A stretch of DNA of 64,000 nt from Thunnus maccoyii (Eukaryota > Chordata > Actinopteri > Scombriformes > Scombridae). The stretch is from contig NC_056540.1 in assembly GCF_910596095.1 (NCBI RefSeq), positions 20,856,501-20,920,500 on the forward strand, in the 5' to 3' direction. How positions within the stretch are numbered: the first letter of the stretch is position 1; every line of letters starts with the position of its first letter. Shown here in pieces: positions 58,433 through 64,000 of this stretch. The notes beneath the pieces are model-generated. The model saw only the letters and a program-made list of their open reading frames with translations, made no database searches and was not told the origin of the DNA. A program made the translations under genes and the position numbers.

Positions 58433-59615
58433 CACACACACAGATACATTCTCACTTTATGTCCTTTACTTAATCTCTTGTTATCTTTGTATTAACCCAA
58501 TAACATCCATAGATGTTTTATAATTCAAGGTGGATAGCACTTAATAACAGAAGAAATTTTAACAAAAGCACAGGTGTAAATGATCAAATTAATGATGGCT
58601 GAATTCCATTTAGCTGCTTTGGTTTCATGGTCCTGGTGTTGTGCATGCTAGCTCATTGTCACACTGTCATGGCTTACTGGGACACTTGAATACAACAGAG
58701 CCATCGTTAATGTTATGAGCAACACCTTAAAATGTCTGCTGAGAAAAAGTCATGTGAGCAGACCATAAATCTACTGTTTTTCACGTAAAAATTTCATGCT
58801 CTCTGTGATTTTCTTTGTATCACAGGAACAAATGGATAGATGCATGTACATTAATGTGACATTTAAGTATTTATTCTAATTCTTAATGTCTATAGAAAAA
58901 TATAAGGGAAATGGAGCTAATTATGACTTCTTGTGAACACTTGTTTAGTGACATGTTTTTACTTGTGTACATTTGTATCAGTGTACAAAAGTATATTCAC
59001 TTGCTATCACCGGGGCTCATGTGAAGATGTGTATTTTCACAAGAAACAAAAATTAAAAAGTCACTTGAGATAACAACTAAAAACCGAAAAAAGTTCTGAA
59101 ACTTCAATTAATGTAAAAAGATTTGTACTGGACTAAATTTCGACAATATGTGGGTTTAATATGGCATCCTGTACAAATAGGTAAGTTTGTGTAGCAAGTG
59201 AATGACACAGTAATATTAATTTATTGACTTTAACTACTATTTAAAGCACGATAAACAGAAATGTATCAAGAAATTACAATCATCACAATCACCATTAAAC
59301 ATTTCTGTTTATCATGTTTTGAATGGTAAACAAATTTAATCTGTCTGCACTGACCAGAGTGACCTCTATGGTCCTTTTTGTTGATATATTTTATATTTCC
59401 TCCTTCACTCATTCATTCTTTGTCCATCACTCGCACTCTCAGACAGACTATGTTTTCACCTTGGAATCAGCACCAATGGGGCGTCTGCACTCTGCGCAGG
59501 TGTTGGCACAGAGCTTATCAAAACACTTGGTGCACACGTGCTTGTCGTCCTTCTTCACATACTTCTTCCCGTGCAGGTTGTCACGGCAGTAGTAGCAGTC
59601 GAAGCGATCAGTCAT
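55148..59615 (-). CDS. fhl1: Four and a half LIM domains protein 1
   Basis: LIM-only scaffold protein of muscle, acting at sarcomere and nucleus. Five coding exons: 59460-59615, 57808-57985, 56386-56555, 55991-56177, 55148-55302; 846 nt, 281 residues, against 280 in human FHL1[21 protein letters not shown] (half LIM), then four full LIM domains with all Cys/His zinc ligands visible; end [11 protein letters not shown], identical to the human C-terminal [13 protein letters not shown] motif. Strings such as [17 protein letters not shown] and [19 protein letters not shown] leave no doubt about FHL1 rather than FHL2/3. Teleosts can have two fhl1 copies; I cannot tell a from b. It is convergent with map7d3. 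Confidence 0.95.
55991..56177 (-). CDS. fhl1: fhl1 fourth coding exon: LIM3
   Basis: Reads [40 protein letters not shown] and ends CKNPIT, phase 1. Acceptor CCTCTAAG, donor GTCAGG. Confidence 0.95.
56386..56555 (-). CDS. fhl1: fhl1 third coding exon: LIM2
   Basis: Reads [40 protein letters not shown]. Donor GTACAA, phase 0. Acceptor GTTTCAG. Confidence 0.95.
57808..57985 (-). CDS. fhl1: fhl1 second coding exon: LIM1-LIM2
   Basis: Reads [40 protein letters not shown] and ends KVVMP, phase 1. This exon was missed by simple ORF search because it lacks an internal Met start. Confidence 0.95.
58389..58441. repeat. (CA)n microsatellite in fhl1 intron
   Basis: About 25 CA units with one AAACA interruption. 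Confidence 0.97.
59246..59323. repeat. Short inverted repeat in fhl1 intron
   Basis: ACGATAAACAGAAATGT near the left is mirrored by ACATTTCTGTTTATCATG at the right, arms about 17 bp with one mismatch and a 40-nt spacer. Close upstream, TTCACTTGCTA (58997) and TAGCAAGTGAA (59193) form another weak inverted pair. Confidence 0.6.
59460..59615 (-). CDS. fhl1: fhl1 first coding exon: half LIM and start of LIM1
   Basis: The ATG at 59615 starts [19 protein letters not shown], then [20 protein letters not shown]. An acceptor TTTTTACAG lies at about 59644, so the 5'UTR is spliced. Donor GTGAAA at 59459, phase 0. Confidence 0.93.
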
Positions 59616-59853
59616 GGTGGAGGTAAGATAACTCCGGGGACCTGTAAAAACACACAAGACTGTCAGACAGTGGTAATACTGAGCTTCTACAAGGCTGGAG
59701 GTTTTCCATTAAACACCAGATGGGGACAGTGTTGCCTTTTTTATCATGACCCAGTTTCAATGAACAATGCAAGCTAGAGCTAGACATCCCATTCAGCAAC
59801 TCAACTCAATTTATACATGAAGCATGTCAGACACAAGATAGTTGATATAAATA

Positions 59854-59891
<38 letters not shown>

Positions 59892-62120
59892 CAAAATAAT
59901 CAACAACAAATCATATGAAATGACAGGACTTTGGTGACCAGTAGATACCCAAGGTTACTAATGTACATCTGACCTTTACACCCTCAAATGCAGAACAGAT
60001 CAAAGCAGAAAGTGGACAGTCTGCAATGGAGGAAGTACATTTACCTGTTTTCCCCTTAATATGAGAAACAGTGAGGTACAGCTCTAACAGCATACCAAAC
60101 TGATGATGGAAGTGTGGGTGAGGTAAAAAAAGCAGCCCACAGATGTCTTGTTGTTGTCTGCATGCCTGCAGACTTTTTTATCAAGCTTTCCCTGGAAAGC
60201 TTAGGTCATATTTTTAGTCTGGCTCATTCCCTGAACCCGACCTCTCTCCTTTGTCCGCATTTTAGCCTGGTCATTTTATTGGCTGTTAGTGTAAACACTG
60301 TAAACTGAGTTGGCTTGTTCCTTCATACATCAACATTCCTGTGCTTCCATCACAGGCAGCATCCGCTGGGAGCAGACTGAGTAGTTTCCTGGAACAGCTG
60401 TGCGTAGGGTGGAGTGAGGACACATTATGCTTTATCTGCATCACTGTTGCTGCTAAAGCTTCTCTCTCCCACAGGACGTCAGAGCTGAGGGACAGCTGAC
60501 CAGTGTGTGAACTTCAGAAAAAGTGATTTATTCCATGCGACAAATATCATTTTAATCCAGTCAGTAGGTTACGACAGGAGCGATGGGGGAAACAATGGAC
60601 GGAATGGCATTTTGTCCTAGTAACCATAGGAGCAAGGAAAATATTTATGAAAGGGGACTGAAGCTATTTAAGTGAGATGTGGTCAACAGCCATGTGAAGA
60701 GATGAGCCTCCCGGAGCGCGGTATGCACTCCTCGTGTGTGTTTGGATGGATGGACAGATAGATAGGAAACTGTTTGGAGCAAGAGAACTATCTGCAGCTG
60801 TGCTCCCGAGATAAAAGCTGGCCTTATGACTGGGCCCTGACACACCCCGCGTCGCCTATTCTCACCTCTATTATGGCACTAAAACAAGCCAGTCCAACAC
60901 AGTCAAATCACACATACAACACTCGGGTATCATTACTGAGCTCAGGCAGATCTATTTTAGACATGGAGTGTCTATTTAAAGTGCATTGACCTTCCAGAGG
61001 GGATAAATGGAGAAGGATGCAGAGTGATGACTACTGGGACCACACAGTCATTGTGGTTCCAGCTGAGACTTATCCAGTACTTTAATCTTTTGTTACAAGC
61101 AGTGTGACAGCTGCCCCCTGTCAAACAGGCATGGTATGTACCGTTGGAAGGAGAGGCGAGTCTGCTACTGTGGTCCCTTGGAGGAGGAGTCCTCTTAAGC
61201 CAGAAAGGTCAGTTAGGGACCAGTTTGAGCGGTGAGTCAGAGTGGTGTGAGATAAACTGGATCAAAGACAGAGTGACCTACAGTATATCAGCCAACCAGC
61301 AGCTACAAACAGAAGCAAACACAGTGTCGAAATTTTCCATTCTCTGCCACCTTGGTAATGACAGTGTGTCATCTTAAAAATAGACCTCCTACAAACTCAG
61401 GTCATTTTAACACCATCGCATCCTGTTATTATAGTGTTATGCAGGAAAGAAAGAATGAAAAATCAGTATTACAACAAAATAAGACAAGATGTTCTTCAAT
61501 CATCCAATATGCATCATGAAATTAGAGATGGAAGAACGCTACAAATATTAGACCCCATATTTCTACTACAAGAATGATATTTTTATGATATGATGTTATT
61601 ATAAATCATTAGTTCATTTATCATTTATTTGACCATAGTAGAAGTTTCAATTGTTTGCTCCAGAAATTCCAAATTATTCATACTGTTATGAGTAAAAAGA
61701 AAGGCATTAATCAGCTTTTAGGCCATCTACGAATAAATACTCCTTCAAATTTAAGTGCTCATTAAAAAAAAATGTCTGTGTTTAAAAAAATCACTTTGTG
61801 GTTTATTTTTTACCTAAATTAAAAGGAAATGCATCAAAATAACACAGTATAATGGACTAAAATTTAGGATATAATAATTAAACAGCTCCATCCCACCAGA
61901 GAAAGGGATTTTAGACTCATGCATTCAAGCGTTGCCACAATTCATTTTACTGGAGAAGCATCAACAAAACATCAACAAAAAGCTCCAAAAAGCTGAATGG
62001 ACCTTTGAGCTTAGTTTATATTGTTACATCTGTTTGCTTGAGGAAGACTTGCAGTTGTTCGAAACATTGCAAATAATATTAAAGGAAGCTTTGATTTAGT
62101 GTGTGGGTACTCTTAGAAAA
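59616..62120. other. fhl1 5' flank
   Basis: Non-coding. A donor-like AACAG|GTAAATG on the minus strand near 60045 could end an untranslated fhl1 exon. I see no other gene here. Confidence 0.4.
59857..59886. repeat. Poly(T) tract of 30 bases
   Basis: Pure T run upstream of the fhl1 coding start, possibly the tail of an antisense retroelement or a simple slippage tract. Confidence 0.9.
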
Positions 62121-62129
62121 AAACATAAT

Positions 62130-62950
62130 ACTGAAAGAGATTCCTGTCAGCTGATGCTGACCATAAATCCATTCGTGTTCTCCTGGACCTAAGCGAAACC
62201 ACTGACCATGATATCCTCTTGGACCATCTTGAAAACTGGGCTGGTATCAGTGGTACTGCTCTGAAATGATTCAGGCCCTCTCAAGAAGACAGACGTTTCT
62301 GTATTGGTATCACTGATTCCAGGTTAGCTACAATGGGTGTTCACTGCGAGGTGCCCAGAGGCATCAGTTTCCATTTTTACACATATGATACTGAGATCTA
62401 TCTAAACTGTGACCCTGAAAACAACTTTCAGAGCAATGTCAACCCGCTAACCTGTCTGCATGACATCCACAAGTGGATGTCACAAAATTTCCTGCAGCTA
62501 AACACTGATAAGCCAGAGATATTAATTATAGGTCAAGACAGTACAAACAACCCAACATAAACAGTCTTTGTTCACTATCTCATTCAATAACTCAGCATTG
62601 CAGAAATGTTGGTGTCTTTTTTGATCAAAACTTCAGCCTAGAAAAACATGTAATTCAATGGTTCAATGCTGCTTTTGTCATCTCAGAAACATTTCAAGGA
62701 TTAGACCATTTCTTTCTGCCAGAAATCTGGAAACTGTCATTCATGCTTTCATAACCAGTCTATTGGAGTACTGTAATTCCCAGCTCTCTGGCATCAGCAA
62801 AAAATCCCTCTCTTTCCTCCAGCTCAAAAACTCTGCTGCCAGGATTTTAACTCGGTCTAGGAAACATGATCACATTTCACCAATCCTGGGTTCGCTACAC
62901 TGGCTACCTGTTGCTTTTTGTTTTAAATCTATGCCAAATTCTCCCTGAGC
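62130..62950 (+). mobile_element. Degenerate L2-like LINE reverse transcriptase fragment
   Basis: The plus-strand translation shows the order expected of fish L2/CR1-type RT: VLLDLSETTDHDILLDHL and NWAGISGTAL (motif A), then an internally deleted stretch GVHCEVPRGISFHFYTYDTE (YADD box lost), CLHDIHKWMSQNFLQLNTDK, then after a frame break CHLRNISRIRPFLSARN, AFITSLLEYCNSQLSGISKK and ILGSLHWLPV. Several frame changes and the lost catalytic box show it is dead. Confidence 0.85.
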
Positions 62951-64000
62951 TTTGAAAAAAGGCACGCCAATAGTACACAGGTTTTACAACTTTCACCTGA
63001 TTACAAGGTATCAAATCCAATCATGGAGCATCATTTAACCTCACTTTTTTAGCATCCGTACCTGAGTGTCTGAAAGTCATGTTTGGTTCCAGTCAGGAGG
63101 AAGAGCAGAAAAGAAAGCAACACAAGGACAGGAGGAGACGGTAGCATCCACAGAGGGTCAAACCCAGAGACCATATGCCTTGTTAAGTTATGGGGGGCTG
63201 TATATACCCCTCTGTGACCTGTACACACCCCCAACTCCATGTCCAAATCCAACCTTCGCCCCTCCATTCCTTTTTAGGGTATGCATCAGAGAATCGAGCG
63301 GATGAGAGAGGGGACACAGTAGATTAGGTGATAGATTGGATTCCACTGCTGTAACATCAGAAAGTAAAAAAAAGAAAGAAACAGTCTGAAGATTTTGACT
63401 GATGGCCATGAGGGATAATAGATACTCCCAATGCACTGACATAAAATATTTTGTTAGACTGTTCAGAACATGTACAGATGACATACTGGATCACTTAACA
63501 TCATAACTCAGAGGGATGACTCACAAGAGGAGCTAGTTGATATCATTGACTGAACTGAGGAGGGACAATGTGGAGTGTTATATAAGTCTCTTCTTATATG
63601 TTCTTGTCTATGTGTGTATACATATACTGTATGTGAAAAACTATATGTCAACTTTCCCAAAAGATAAGATGTATGTTAAAAACGAAACTATAAAGCAAGC
63701 CAGAGTAGAATATTTTAGAATAGGAGAAGAAAGAAAGACAGTTTGTTGTTAGTGATGAATTCTTCTATATAATAATACTGTGTCGCAGGTATTAGTAAAG
63801 AAAATACAGTATGTAGTAAAGATGATATATGTACAAACAGATTCTCTTGAAACTATACCACCTAATTAATGGAGATTTTTAGTGAGCACAGAGAAAAACT
63901 TTCCACCTTCAGGAGATGAATGTGAAAACAGCCGTCTAGTGTCAAACTCTGCACATACATCATTCTGCAGGAAGGAACAAGAAGGAAAAAATCCTCACCC
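62951..64000. other. Right flank, no gene seen
   Basis: Non-coding AT-rich sequence; short ORFs on both strands overlap each other and have no recognisable domain. Confidence 0.5.

Noticed and set aside
62333..62948. ORFs that look like a host gene
   Set aside because: They are fragments of an L2-like reverse transcriptase with frame breaks and a lost catalytic box.
1..64000. CRISPR arrays, prokaryotic operons, tRNA or rRNA genes
   Set aside because: No regularly spaced direct repeats with spacers, no ribosome binding site pattern and no tRNA cloverleaf recognised; the DNA is clearly vertebrate.

Overview
This window is vertebrate nuclear DNA, most likely from a ray-finned (percomorph-type) fish. 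The coding sequence is split by GT-AG introns. Introns and spacers carry (CA)n/(TG)n microsatellites, hAT-type and foldback elements, L2-like LINE remnants and dispersed repeats I know from other teleost genomes. There are no prokaryotic operons. All gene models below were assembled by hand by matching reading frame and splice phase; none has been tested against transcripts.

Layout. 1-1037 (-): 5' part of vgll1, a TEAD co-factor, running off the left edge. 4168-16169 (-): adgrg4 (GPR112), an adhesion GPCR of about 27 exons with signal peptide, pentraxin/LamG, SEA-like, hormone-receptor-like, GAIN/GPS and 7TM parts. 18000-23210 (+): a TNF-receptor family gene whose ectodomain looks like EDA2R (XEDAR) but whose C-terminus is an EDAR-like death domain. 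25070-51498 (+): map7d3, a microtubule-associated MAP7-family gene of about 20 exons. 55148-59615 (-): fhl1, a four-and-a-half LIM protein of 281 residues. 59616-64000: upstream flank with a decayed LINE.

The order vgll1 - adgrg4 - map7d3 - fhl1 matches human Xq26.3 (FHL1-MAP7D3-ADGRG4-BRS3-HTATSF1-VGLL1), which supports the ortholog names. Two differences stand out: an EDA2R-like gene sits between adgrg4 and map7d3 (human EDA2R is at Xq12), and no BRS3 or HTATSF1 is visible between vgll1 and adgrg4. The genes are not a pathway; they are a conserved syntenic block. adgrg4 and the EDA2R-like gene are head to head (ATGs 1.8 kb apart), while map7d3 and fhl1 are tail to tail with poly(A) signals about 75 bp apart.

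I found no new multi-gene system. The points most worth a second look are the EDA2R-like receptor that keeps a death domain, the compact microexon-rich adgrg4, a perfect 18-bp hairpin next to the splice donor of the adgrg4 GPS exon, and a 1.7-kb long-inverted-repeat element with a nested foldback in intron 1 of the EDA2R-like gene.
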